From contig CM059622.1 of assembly GCA_030435675.1 (NCBI GenBank), positions 8,432,001 through 8,496,000 on the forward strand: DNA of 64,000 nt, in the 5' to 3' direction. The position numbers and the translations under genes were made by a program. This document shows, piece by piece, positions 42,400 through 50,858 of the stretch. The DNA comes from Steinernema hermaphroditum (lineage: Eukaryota > Nematoda > Chromadorea > Rhabditida > Steinernematidae). The notes beneath the pieces were generated by a model that was given only the letters and a program-made list of their open reading frames with translations, had not been told where the DNA came from and searched no databases. Each line of letters begins with the position of its first letter. The stretch's first letter is position 1.

Positions 42400-42986
42400 A
42401 TGGATAAGAAGTTGAACTATAAGCAAAAGCAGTCGATCGCATGGGTGGACAAGGGCGATCCGCCCTTCCTGCAGAAGGTGAAGGCGCAGCTCGGCTACCA
42501 AGAGGGATCGAAGCTCGAGGACAAGCTCGCGTCGACTTCGAGCGCCCACTTCAATGAGGATGACCGTGAAGAAGACGATATTCTGCAGGTGAGCCTTGGT
42601 TTACCCTCCTGTTTACACTTTTCCGGTGATTCTGCTGCAGCTGAAGGAGGAGGACCGTCCGCAGATCGTGGTCCTGAATCCAGAGAGCGACCTTTCCCAG
42701 AAGGAGTTCGACAAGGAGGCGAAGAAGCGCGCCGAGGAGGAGGACAGTGAGTATCGTCGGGTTTATGCATGTTCACTGTTCGCTGTGTTTTGCAGGAAAG
42801 CTGATAGAAGAAGGCAAAATCACGTTCAAGAAGCCGGCACCGAAGAGAGAGGCCAAAGGCGACGAGAAAGACGAGGAGGATTCGGAGAAGAAGAAATCGA
42901 AGCTGGCGAAGGTACAGGAAGAAGAGAAGCTGAAGGTGAACACGAATCTGCTCTCGTTCGGCGACGACGAGGAGGACGACGAGTAG
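42400..42986 (+). CDS. KIAA1143-like protein, DUF4604 family
   Basis: Three exons: 42400-42588, 42641-42746 and 42796-42986, 162 codons (161 aa), the size of human KIAA1143. Family landmarks in order: an N-terminal PPFLQKVKAQLGYQEG (compare PAFLARFKERVGYREG in human), a central acidic region, QIVVLNPESDLSQKEF, GKITFKKPA, and C-terminal NTNLLSFGDDEEDDE. The protein is highly charged, lacks membrane or signal segments, and is probably nuclear. Function is unknown in any species. ATG at 42400 begins MDKKLNYKQKQSIAWV and has no better alternative. Confidence 0.9.
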
Positions 42987-43308
42987 GACGTCTCCGCTGT
43001 TATTTATTTACACTTTGAGAATGTGAGTTATTGCGGGACATGAATGCATCTGGAGCAGAAGTGAATTGCATTGGAGGGTCATAGGAGGGCGAGGACTTTG
43101 GTGGACGAGTTTTGGAGGTAAAAAGTTAAGGGCCTTGAAGATTCAGCTGGTAGTGGCGCTTAGGCCACCGCGGCTTCCTGTCGTTCTCGCTCTTCTGGAG
43201 TTCCTCGAATTCGCAATAGAGCTTCCGGTTCCCGGTGCGTTTGCCGAAAGGATTACCTCCCCGGCGCTTCTAGGGCGCCTGGCCGCGCAGTGCTCGACTC
43301 CCTGCGCG

Positions 43309-43524
43309 ATGTGCGGCTGGACAGAAGAAGCGGACGCTCCCGAGGAGGAACTCACGCTAAAGGGCTCCGAGCTCGTCATCTTTGGCGTCGTCTACTCCTT
43401 CACCGTCCTCCTTCTGGTTGTCGTCTTCGAGCTCGTGATGCCCGTCGTCGACAACCCCGATTACCCCTTCTACAATAAGATGCCCGACTACCGTTTCCAG
43501 AGGCCCTCTCCCCACCTGATTTGA
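43309..43524 (+). CDS. Small single-span membrane protein, unrecognised
   Basis: The open frame runs from 43066 to 43524; I place the start at the ATG at 43309 (MCGWTEEADAPEEELT), which gives 71 aa with an acidic N-terminus, one membrane span (IFGVVYSFTVLLLVVVFELV) and a polar Tyr/Pro tail. The upstream 81 codons look non-coding but cannot be excluded. It follows the DUF4604 gene by 320 bp on the same strand. A typical CAG acceptor is present upstream. No family is recognised. Confidence 0.45.
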   Translation: MCGWTEEADAPEEELTLKGSELVIFGVVYSFTVLLLVVVFELVMPVVDNPDYPFYNKMPDYRFQRPSPHLI

Positions 43525-43682
43525 CCGTTTCTCGTAAAATAAATCTTGTTCCGACCATACGTGAATCCGAAGACTCACCTGAAAGAAGTCGGGTACTGTA
43601 GGTGGGTGGTATCGAGTGTCCTCATTATGTGGACCTAATGCGATTCCTTCGCTGTCCCTTTGGCCTTGTTCGTTGCCCTTTT

Positions 43683-43830
43683 ACGGCACTCACAAGGGAA
43701 GTGCCAAACATGACCCCCGCCGATTTCGCTGAAATTTGGTGCACTGATAGATGGGAAGAGTAGTAACCGTACAAAATATTAGCTGCCCATAGGCACTCTG
43801 GGCATGCTAAAAGAGGGCATATTATCTAGA
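43683..43830 (+). repeat. Dispersed inverted repeat, left copy
   Basis: Contains GCCGATTTCGCTGAAATTTG and AATATTAGCTGCCCATAG. The reverse complement lies at about 54900-55045 with roughly 80% identity over ~130 bp. The two copies flank the Helitron-retrotransposon complex. More distant relatives (TGACAAGGGA...ATTTGG core) lie in the receptor intron at 55.95, 60.34 and 60.64 kb. Confidence 0.7.
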
Positions 43831-44234
43831 ATTTATTCAGCTTTCAGGCAACACCAAAATATTCTACAATTTCAAAAACCCTGAAGAGTTCTTAAACGTC
43901 GCAACTTTTCGGTTCGAAATGAAAAAATTTTTTATTTTTTTTTCTAATTTTTTTGAGCGAGATCGAAGAAATCGCACTTTCTCTAATTTTTTTGCTCTTC
44001 AAAATGATACCAAGCATGCTCTCATAAGATTTTTCTACGAATTTATTTTGAATTTTTATTGAAAAACCATAAAATCAGGCCTAACTCGGGCTCCTGACAT
44101 GATTTGAGCGAGCGAAGCGAGCGTCGACCTGTTGCGCAGTTGTTTTTCACTTTTTTTCACAACTTTCACCCAGTTAACCTGTCGCGCAGCCCACCCAGGC
44201 TAGTTTTGCCTGTTATATATTGGTAATACTGATG
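43831..44234. other. AT-rich interval, probable 3' flank of the Helitron
   Basis: Contains a GC-rich hairpin GAGCGAGCGAAGCGAGCGTC at about 44106-44126, a shape found near Helitron 3' ends, but no CTRR terminus could be placed with confidence. Confidence 0.35.
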
Positions 44235-45921
44235 CTATATCGAGGAGCACGGTGATTTTTGAGGTGAGCTTTTATTGTTGACATTACACTTTGAGCATTC
44301 AGAGGACAGCGCTATCACAAAGGAATCACAGGTGACATTGAATAGCTTGATTTCGGCCAGAGGGTCAGTTGTGACGCACATTGTGAGGTCTTGTGCTCTT
44401 CTGACTCGCGTCAGCGCCACATAAAGCTGGCCGTGACTGAAAACGGGGCTTGTCAAGAGAAGCCCACATCGATCAAAGGTCTGTCCTTGCGCTTTGTTGA
44501 TGGACATAGCGTAGCAGAGTCGAAGGGGGAGTTGGCGACGGAAGAAGCTGAAGGTTGGGCCGCATTTGTCGACGTGCTTGAATCGGAGAGGCGAAATGAA
44601 GATTCGTTTTTTTCCGTTGGGGGGACGCTTGACGAACTTGCACATTACTCCGTGCTGTAGAAGTTTGGTGACGATCAGTTTCGTTCCGTTGCAGAGTCCT
44701 GCCTCAACGTCGAGGTTTCTGCAAAGCATCACCATGGCGCCTTCCTTGAGCTCAAGATGGTGCTTTGGCATGCCGGATGCCGCCCGGTGCTGGAAAGATT
44801 CGGGGCCGAGAAGGGGTACTGTAAAGGGACAGTCAACTGCCGGTTCATCGATAGCCTCGTAGACAGTGGACTCTCCAGGCACTTTTCGGAGAGCCTCGGC
44901 GTTGATTTTGTCGACGTTCTCATTATGCGCGGCTAAAACAGCTCGGGTTCCCAATTCTTCGTAGCGATCCTTGTCAAAAAGGAGGTCTTCGGGGAAGACC
45001 GCAGTCAGGAGATCGCCTGAAGAGAAGACTTGGTGGCTGTCCTTGTGTGGTGGGATGAAACGCTGCTTCTTGGCTGCGAGGGTCCTATCGAGCATGTAGT
45101 AGCCGTTTCCAACTCTTTCAGTGTAGTGGCGATAAGATACTTCGTCGTGTCCGATGCGCATGTTCCTCGTAAGCTTCAGAGTCTTGAATTTGTCGACTGA
45201 GTTAGTGTACTTGAATGAAGCTCTGAGCTGTTCGATGGGGGCAGCGGCGCCTTCGACAACGGGAAGAAGCTGCTTCCAGTCGCCGCACACGAGCACCACT
45301 TTGCCACCGAAGGTCGTCTCCTTGTGATCGTAGATGTTGGGAAGGACGTCGCAGCAGTGTTGATCGATGGCGTTGATGAGAATCCTGTTGGACATGGTGG
45401 TTTCGTCCCAAATGATGACTTCGGCCTCCATGACTTTCTTTCCTTGCTCGGTGTGGGCACTATACTGGGGGACAGGGCGATTCGGTGCGACTTTGAAGGC
45501 AGAACGGACGGTTTTTCCGGAAACAAAGAGAGTTGCTGCGATACCGGTGGAGGCGCAGACGATGATCTTCTTTCCGCGGCCGATGAGACGTCGAATCAGG
45601 GTGTTGATTGTGAGTGTCTTTCCGGTGCCTCCGGAGCCGTTGAGTTCAAAGGGGCGCTGTTGGTTGTGCAAGTGCCGATATTGCACTGCCTCCTCGATGG
45701 TTCTTACAATATTCTTCTGATCATCGTTAAGGATTTCGAAATCCTGATCTTCCTGTTCGCGGATTCCATCATAATCGATATCACCATTGCGGCCTTCGAG
45801 TTCTGGGTAAAGGCTGTCGCTTTCTCTGAAGAAGCGATCCACTTCGTCTTCGCCGAATTCCACCAAGCTGCAGCCGAATCTTCGAAGATGACGTTCCAAG
45901 TCGCGGATTCCAATTTTCTTA

Positions 45922-46337
45922 AAGCCCGTTTATACTCTGCACGGCAGAAAACCCCATTTTTTGTGCCGCTTAGCTTGTCTACGTGTGATTATTTACACTA
46001 AACCAAATAAGACCTCGCAGTCATGATGCTTTCGGATCGGGCTATCAAACCATCAAAAGAAAATTTTTTTTGGGACATGCCATGTAGGTTAACTTAACTG
46101 CCGCTTAGCTTCAACTTGAGCTGTGTCGCGTCGCTGCGCGACAGTCAAGTTGAAGCTGAGCGGCAGTTAAGTTAACCTACGTAAAGTTAACCTAAAATTT
46201 TTTTCTGATGATGATTTGATAGCCCGAAAGCATCAGGACTGTGCAGTTTTATTTGGTTTTGCGTAAATAGTCACACGTAGACAAGCTAAGCGGCACAAAA
46301 AATGGGGTTTTCTGCCGCGCAGAGTATAAACGGGCCT
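45922..46337. mobile_element. 416-bp MITE (PIF/Harbinger-like by TSD) inside the Helitron helicase frame
   Basis: The left arm starts AAGCCCGTTTATACTCTGC and the right arm is its near-perfect inverse, so the element is largely one long palindrome with a second palindrome (GTTAACTTAACTGCCGCTTAGCTTCAACTTG side) at the centre. It is flanked by the direct duplication TTA (45919-45921 and 46338-46340). Removing the element plus one TTA leaves the Helitron frame open across the junction. TSD of TWA type points to PIF/Harbinger; no transposase is present. Confidence 0.88.
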
Positions 46338-46340
46338 TTA

Positions 46341-47174
46341 GCTTCATGGGCGGTTTGGTGGATATTGGGTCTGAACATATCTTTTTTGAAGGTCCGGTAG
46401 CCCTGGATAGGGTTCGGATGGCAGCCCATGGTGACTAAGCGGGCAAAGGCGGCTCGAATGTCCTTGGGTCGCTTGGCGAACTGGACCATTTCGGGCAAGT
46501 AGTTATCCCAAAATTTAAGTCGATAAGGCCAAGTTCTGTCGCCTTCTCCGCGTAAGTAGCCTTGTTGCCGCGAAGATCTTCGAACGACTTGGGGCCTTTG
46601 GTGATAATGAGGAGGGCCCGCATGGCGAAGAGTTCCTGCTTGCGGAGAGGAACAGCTTGTACGCGGGCAATGACGGGGCGTTTCAGCGTTCTCGCGGTGA
46701 CATTCGGCGAATTCGGGATACGTCATTGGCTTCTCACGGCATCTCTTGGGCTTGCAGTAGTTCTCCTTCCAAAACGCAAAGAAGGCTTCGAGCTTGGATT
46801 CCTTGAGAAGCTGATCGACGATTTCTTGGTCGTCCGCGTTTTGACGGTAGATGACGAATCGATTTCCCTCTGCGTGGACCGGAAGGACATCGACGAAGTG
46901 AGAGGTGTAGATGATCTGGACGCCCATGATTCGAAGGTAAGCTTCATGAGCGCTGAGGGTCCGAAAGAGGTCCACGTGTTCTGCTTCATCGTAGTCCACG
47001 ACGATTCCGTCGGCACGAGAATTCATAACTGCAGGATGAACACCGTGTCCGTCATCTGCTGGAAGATTCAGAGCCACTTGACGGCCAGATCTCAATCCCA
47101 CGAAGCAGTGCTCGGAGCCCTGTGGAAGGAAGTTAATTGCTGATGACTTAAAAGTAATTGCTTACTTTGAAAAT
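46341..47174 (-). other. Helitron central coding segment between the MITE and the LTR retrotransposon
   Basis: Encodes GLRSGRQVALNLPADDG, IVVDYDEAEHVDLFRTLSAHE and later RALLIITKGPKSFEDLRGNK in another frame, typical of the region between Rep and helicase domains. The frame changes show decay. It begins after the 46-bp intron at 47117-47162. Confidence 0.8.
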
Positions 47175-47478
47175 TGTTACGTCTTGTCGTAACAATAGTT
47201 TGAGGGAGCTAGGAGCTCTACCTGGTGGGAGACCTCAAACTTGGGTAATTAAACCTTTATGTACAAATAACACGTAACAATTAAAGGCGCGAACACGTAA
47301 GCACATGATCGCGCTAGTCAACACAAACATAAGGCTGGCGCAATATGAATGGAAGAGACAGAGAGCGGTCGCTAGCCTAAACAGCATAGACAACACGCAG
47401 ACGAGTACGGTGACCAATCGTGGTGAGACGCAGACAAACATTGAACACAGAATCAATGCGTGTGGTCAGCACGCAACA
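47175..47478 (-). repeat. 3' LTR of the retrotransposon (element sense)
   Basis: 304 bp, TGTT...AACA. Contains, on the minus strand at 47255-47234, the complete 22-nt SL1 leader followed by GT. Confidence 0.93.
47234..47255 (-). promoter_or_regulatory. Exact SL1 spliced-leader sequence in LTR
   Basis: All 22 nt of the canonical nematode SL1 exon (GGTTTAATTACC...TTTGAG) are present in element sense, followed by GTCTCC. The bases before it are GTACATAAA. No Sm-binding site AATTTTGG follows within the LTR, so it is not an SL RNA gene. Confidence 0.95.
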
Positions 47479-47530
47479 CCTCCCAACGCAAGAGGAAAGA
47501 AAGACATGAATACAAGAATAAGTATGCACA

Positions 47531-49153
47531 TCAATGGCAGATGACATCCCGGTGTTCTGGAAGCTTGGCGTGTCGCATCGCTTCGGCTCGGCGTTTCCAG
47601 AAGAGTTCTTCGCGGGCGAGAGCTTCGGGGCTGAGAGCGATTAATCCAGAGCTTGTCATCTTGGAGCGGTCGAGAGCTTCGATGGTCTTGTCCTGGGCGT
47701 TGTTGAGCGCAGGAGCGGATCGGTCGGGACCAGAGCTGGTCGGCTGGCGTGGAGCGGCATCACGGGAGAGCGCGGCGGTCTTCCGGACGGCAGAAAGAGA
47801 GCCAGACATGGAGCGTGGCGTCTTCTTTGGCTTCTTGGAGCTGGAGACGCTTGCGGGCTTCAGTTGAACGTCAAGCGAAAGCACGTTGACGGTTCCCTTC
47901 CCCAACGAATGAGGCTTCGTTGAACGTTGAGCAACGCGGGAAGCAGCAGGCCGTTGGGTAGTTGTGGTAGTTGAAGCGGACGATCTTGGCTTGGTTCTTG
48001 CAGAGCTGCGAGATGGGTGTTCGGTCTTCGGCTTGGAGGAATCGGTCTTGGCTGAGCAGCAGACTTCCTTGAACGGCTTGGCGTTCATTCCAAGGGCTTC
48101 GAACGTAGGATAGCCAAGGATCTGGAGGTTGGACGGAGAGACGAAAAGCTTCGTTGTCTTTGAAGTTCCTTTCCAGTGAACTTGAGCGTTGAACCATCCC
48201 AAAAGCTTGAGAGGTTTCTTGGCAGCGGTGACGATAGCTTGAGCCGCATGGTTGAGGCGAGGCTTCTTCAGAGCGGACCATGTACGATGGCTGATGATCG
48301 TTACTTCAGAACCGGTGTCGACCTTGATGTTGATGGTCTTCTCAGCTGATTGAGCGTCGTGAGCACGGCGTACTGAGATGCGGGTGAAGTTCATGGTGCT
48401 TGAAGCGGGAGCAGAGACGAGGTTGACTTCCAATGGAGCTTTCTTCGGCTTGGCGAAGTTGCAGAATCCAGTCTTGTGTCCTATCTTGTTGCATGCAGGG
48501 CACGTCTTATTGGAGAACGGACAGTCGTCGCGGTAGTGCATTTCTCCACAACCATAGCATGGCGTGCGTGGTACACGGCGTTGCTGAGAACGGCGACGAG
48601 TTGGATAGTCTTCGTCTTCAGAAGCAGAGTCTTCTTCCTGAGCAGGAGTAGAGCGGTGGCTCTGGCTTCTCACGGCTAAGATGTCTTGTCTTGACTTGAC
48701 TTCGCTGCGGACTTGGGTCTTCGTGAGTGCTTCTTGGTGCACGGTTTCCAAGTCAGTTTCCTCACCTGGCTTGCGAGCGGCCAGTTTCAGGAGAAGGTGT
48801 TCCTTCAGCTGCGGATTGTGCAGACCTTGAGCGTAGATCAGCACTGTGGAAAAAGGTCGATGCAGGAGAATGGCTCCTCCGCTCTGACTCTCTTTATAAG
48901 TTCCACGCACGCGGTCGTCCAAACTGCAGTGAATGCTCGCCCAAAACAACGAGATGTGCAAAGCCACGCTAAGTACGCAAACCGCTGTTGCCACGCGGTA
49001 AATCCACAAGACTGCAGCACAATACCGACTTAGATCGCGACAACCCGAATGTTGTCGGCCTAAGTTCCGCGAGAAAGCAGTGATCGTTCGTCCCGGATGA
49101 CGAAGAGGATCAAAGCAGATAGTGGTACGCAACACGACTATGTTCGCCCACAA
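47531..49153 (-). CDS. Retrotransposon gag C-terminus and aspartic protease
   Basis: The frame is open for 540 codons but coding resemblance starts near 48842, after an acceptor TTTTTCCACAG: LIYAQGLHNPQLKEHLLLKL is the end of the capsid domain. Two CCHC zinc knuckles follow: CYGCGEMHYRDDC and CPACNKIGHKTGFC (~48.56-48.47 kb). The protease carries the active-site triad in VDTGSEVTII (~48.32 kb), then LGYPTFEALGM. A basic/Ser-rich tail runs to the stop. No polymerase follows before the LTR. The part of the frame above 48842 is probably intron or unrelated. Confidence 0.85.
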   Translation of the reverse strand: MWANIVVLRTTICFDPLRHPGRTITAFSRNLGRQHSGCRDLSRYCAAVLWIYRVATAVCVLSVALHISLFWASIHCSLDDRVRGTYKESQSGGAILLHRPFSTVLIYAQGLHNPQLKEHLLLKLAARKPGEETDLETVHQEALTKTQVRSEVKSRQDILAVRSQSHRSTPAQEEDSASEDEDYPTRRRSQQRRVPRTPCYGCGEMHYRDDCPFSNKTCPACNKIGHKTGFCNFAKPKKAPLEVNLVSAPASSTMNFTRISVRRAHDAQSAEKTINIKVDTGSEVTIISHRTWSALKKPRLNHAAQAIVTAAKKPLKLLGWFNAQVHWKGTSKTTKLFVSPSNLQILGYPTFEALGMNAKPFKEVCCSAKTDSSKPKTEHPSRSSARTKPRSSASTTTTTQRPAASRVAQRSTKPHSLGKGTVNVLSLDVQLKPASVSSSKKPKKTPRSMSGSLSAVRKTAALSRDAAPRQPTSSGPDRSAPALNNAQDKTIEALDRSKMTSSGLIALSPEALAREELFWKRRAEAMRHAKLPEHRDVICH

Positions 49154-49639
49154 ATAAACACGAAAGGTGTACAGTTAACCTTTTACTGTCACCAAGCAAC
49201 GTTACAAGCAGATGCAAGTCACAACCAATTACAAGACCTTCTGCATACACAGAATCACAATGGTCCGGTTCTTCGCAGCGTTCTTCGCAGTCACGCGTCT
49301 TCGCTCTCTGCACAGCGGCTTGCGGTTCTAACTCCACCGCTTACGGATTTCACTCAACGGCTTCGCGTTCAAATCGTTTGCAGCCCATCCGCACAGCTAC
49401 GGTGGATGTTTTCGAATGTTCTGCGCTTGAAAGATTCTTCGTGTCGAGACCAAGGCGTAGACTGGTAAACTTCGGATTTCGTCTCCTTGCACTTTTTGCT
49501 TGATGTTGAAGATCATGTAAAAACTGCAACGAGACGTTTCGACGCGATCTTCTTGCAGCCGTGGTGGATGCGTCTTCCGGTTACTTGCTGCTGGATCAGA
49601 GACAGTTAGCACTGTAATGTTTTGCTACTAATATAACAA

Positions 49640-50089
49640 TCAACAGAAATGAGGCTCAAAGAAGGTCGCAGACACATTTGTCGCGACAAGCACTGCCAAT
49701 TCTTTTTCGGAGAACGATTTGAAGTCGAACTGTTGCACGGCCTTCATGACGGACTTGTACCAGTCATCGAGCGATGAGTACGCTGGTTGTTGCATGGACC
49801 AGCATTCGCGTCGGTAAGTGAACAGCAACTTCTTCTTCTCAAACGCGGCAACGAGCTCGGTCTTGACGTCTTCGAGCGTGCACGTTGTGAGTTTCAGGTC
49901 CTTCGCTTGGAGCCGGGTGGCAAGTTGGCCAACTGCAGACATGTTGAGCATGGCGATAAGCATCGCAGCCTTCTGCTTGTCCGTTGTTTCTTCTGGGAGA
50001 AGTAGCAAGCGGCTTGTCGCAACTTGGAACCATAGAGCGAAGTCGTCCTCGTCCGGGTTGAAAATCGGCAAATTATGGAGAGCGTCCAT
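49640..50089 (-). CDS. Retrotransposon gag N-terminal (capsid) segment
   Basis: ATG at 50089 (MDALHNLPIFNPDEDDFALW). Helical capsid-like region of about 140 residues with WYKSVMKAVQQFDF. Its sequence flows logically into the second gag segment at 48842, so about 800 bp between them is likely an intron or an insertion in gag. The donor site is not settled. Confidence 0.8.
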   Translation of the reverse strand: MDALHNLPIFNPDEDDFALWFQVATSRLLLLPEETTDKQKAAMLIAMLNMSAVGQLATRLQAKDLKLTTCTLEDVKTELVAAFEKKKLLFTYRRECWSMQQPAYSSLDDWYKSVMKAVQQFDFKSFSEKELAVLVATNVSATFFEPHFC

Positions 50090-50370
50090 AGTTGAGCGAT
50101 TACCAGGGCTCTTGAGTTAGATTGTCTGTACTGTCAAGGATTTAGGCTCTTGAATCGTCACCAAGACAGTTTCTTCACAGAGCAATTAACACCGGCTGGT
50201 TTCTTGGATCGCGGCTTGTTGCTTGTTCTGCAGCGGGGGCGTCCGTGCAGATGGTTCGGCAACGGTGAAAAGTCCTGGTCACCAATTTGTTGAGTTGGCG
50301 ACTTGGCGCGGCCTGTCGGGAGCGGCGACGTCGAACAGGCGGGAGGCGGAAGCGCGTGTCCGGAAATTCC

Positions 50371-50554
50371 TGATCGCCAATTTGTTAGCGATTGGCGGTG
50401 GCAGCGGGGCTTCAGCGGCGGGGGCGTCCGGCTTCAGCGCGAGAATTCGAAGATCCTGATCGCCAATTTGTTAGCGATTGGCGGTGGCAGCGGGGCTTCA
50501 GCGGCGGGGGCGTCCGGCTTCAGCGCGAGAATTCGAAGATCCTGATCGCCAATT
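50371..50554 (-). repeat. 86-bp tandem repeats in the retrotransposon leader, each with a PBS-like motif
   Basis: Two complete units begin at 50371 and 50457, and a third begins at 50543 and runs into the LTR at 50555. Each has TGATCGCCAATTTGTTA; on the element strand this reads as the LTR edge plus TTGGCGATCAGGA, a primer-binding-site-like TGG motif. A diverged fourth copy (GGTCACCAATTTGTTGAG) lies at about 50277. Confidence 0.85.
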
Positions 50555-50858
50555 TGTTACGTCTTGTCGTAACAATAGTTTGAGGGAGCTAGGAGCTCTA
50601 CCTGGTGGGAGACCTCAAACTTGGGTAATTAAACCTTTATGTACAAATAACACGTAACAATTAAAGGCGCGAACACGTAAGCACATGATCGCGCTAGTCA
50701 ACACAAACATAAGGCTGGCGCAATATGAATGGAAGAGACAGAGAGCGGTCGCTAGCCTAAACAGCATAGACAACACGCAGACGAGTACGGTGACCAATCG
50801 TGGTGAGACGCAGACAAACATTGAACACAGAATCAATGCGTGTGGTCAGCACGCAACA
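50555..50858 (-). repeat. 5' LTR of the retrotransposon (element sense)
   Basis: 304 bp copy of the 47175-47478 LTR. SL1 lies at 50635-50614 on the minus strand, at nt 224-245 of the LTR. TSD AAAAT follows at 50859-50863. Confidence 0.93.
50614..50635 (-). promoter_or_regulatory. Exact SL1 spliced-leader sequence in LTR (second copy)
   Basis: Same 22-nt SL1 leader followed by GT in the second LTR. Position, strand and flanks match the copy at 47234-47255. Confidence 0.95.

Larger units (their letters stand above)
47175..50858 (-). mobile_element. 3.68-kb LTR retrotransposon with gag-protease only and SL1 in its LTRs
   Basis: Two LTRs of 304 bp (47175-47478 and 50555-50858) read TGTT...AACA and look identical by eye, so insertion is recent. 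A 5-bp target duplication AAAAT lies at 47170-47174 and 50859-50863. The element is transcribed on the minus strand. It encodes a capsid-like gag segment, a CCHC-type nucleocapsid and an aspartic protease, but no reverse transcriptase, RNase H or integrase, so it is non-autonomous or deleted. The internal leader near the 5' LTR has 86-bp tandem repeats. The insertion site is in the Helitron coding frame, in the codons just before the 46-bp intron. Confidence 0.93.

Noticed and set aside
44106..44126. Hairpin as Helitron 3' terminus
   Set aside because: No CTRR followed by T was found at the expected distance, so the end cannot be placed.
47234..47255. SL1 copies taken as SL RNA genes
   Set aside because: The GT after SL1 is present but no Sm-binding site or 3' stem of an SL RNA follows, and the copies sit inside LTRs.
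47235..47456. 73-codon frame repeated at 50615-50836
   Set aside because: It is one of the frames inside the identical LTRs, with no coding signal; the repeat itself explains the duplication.
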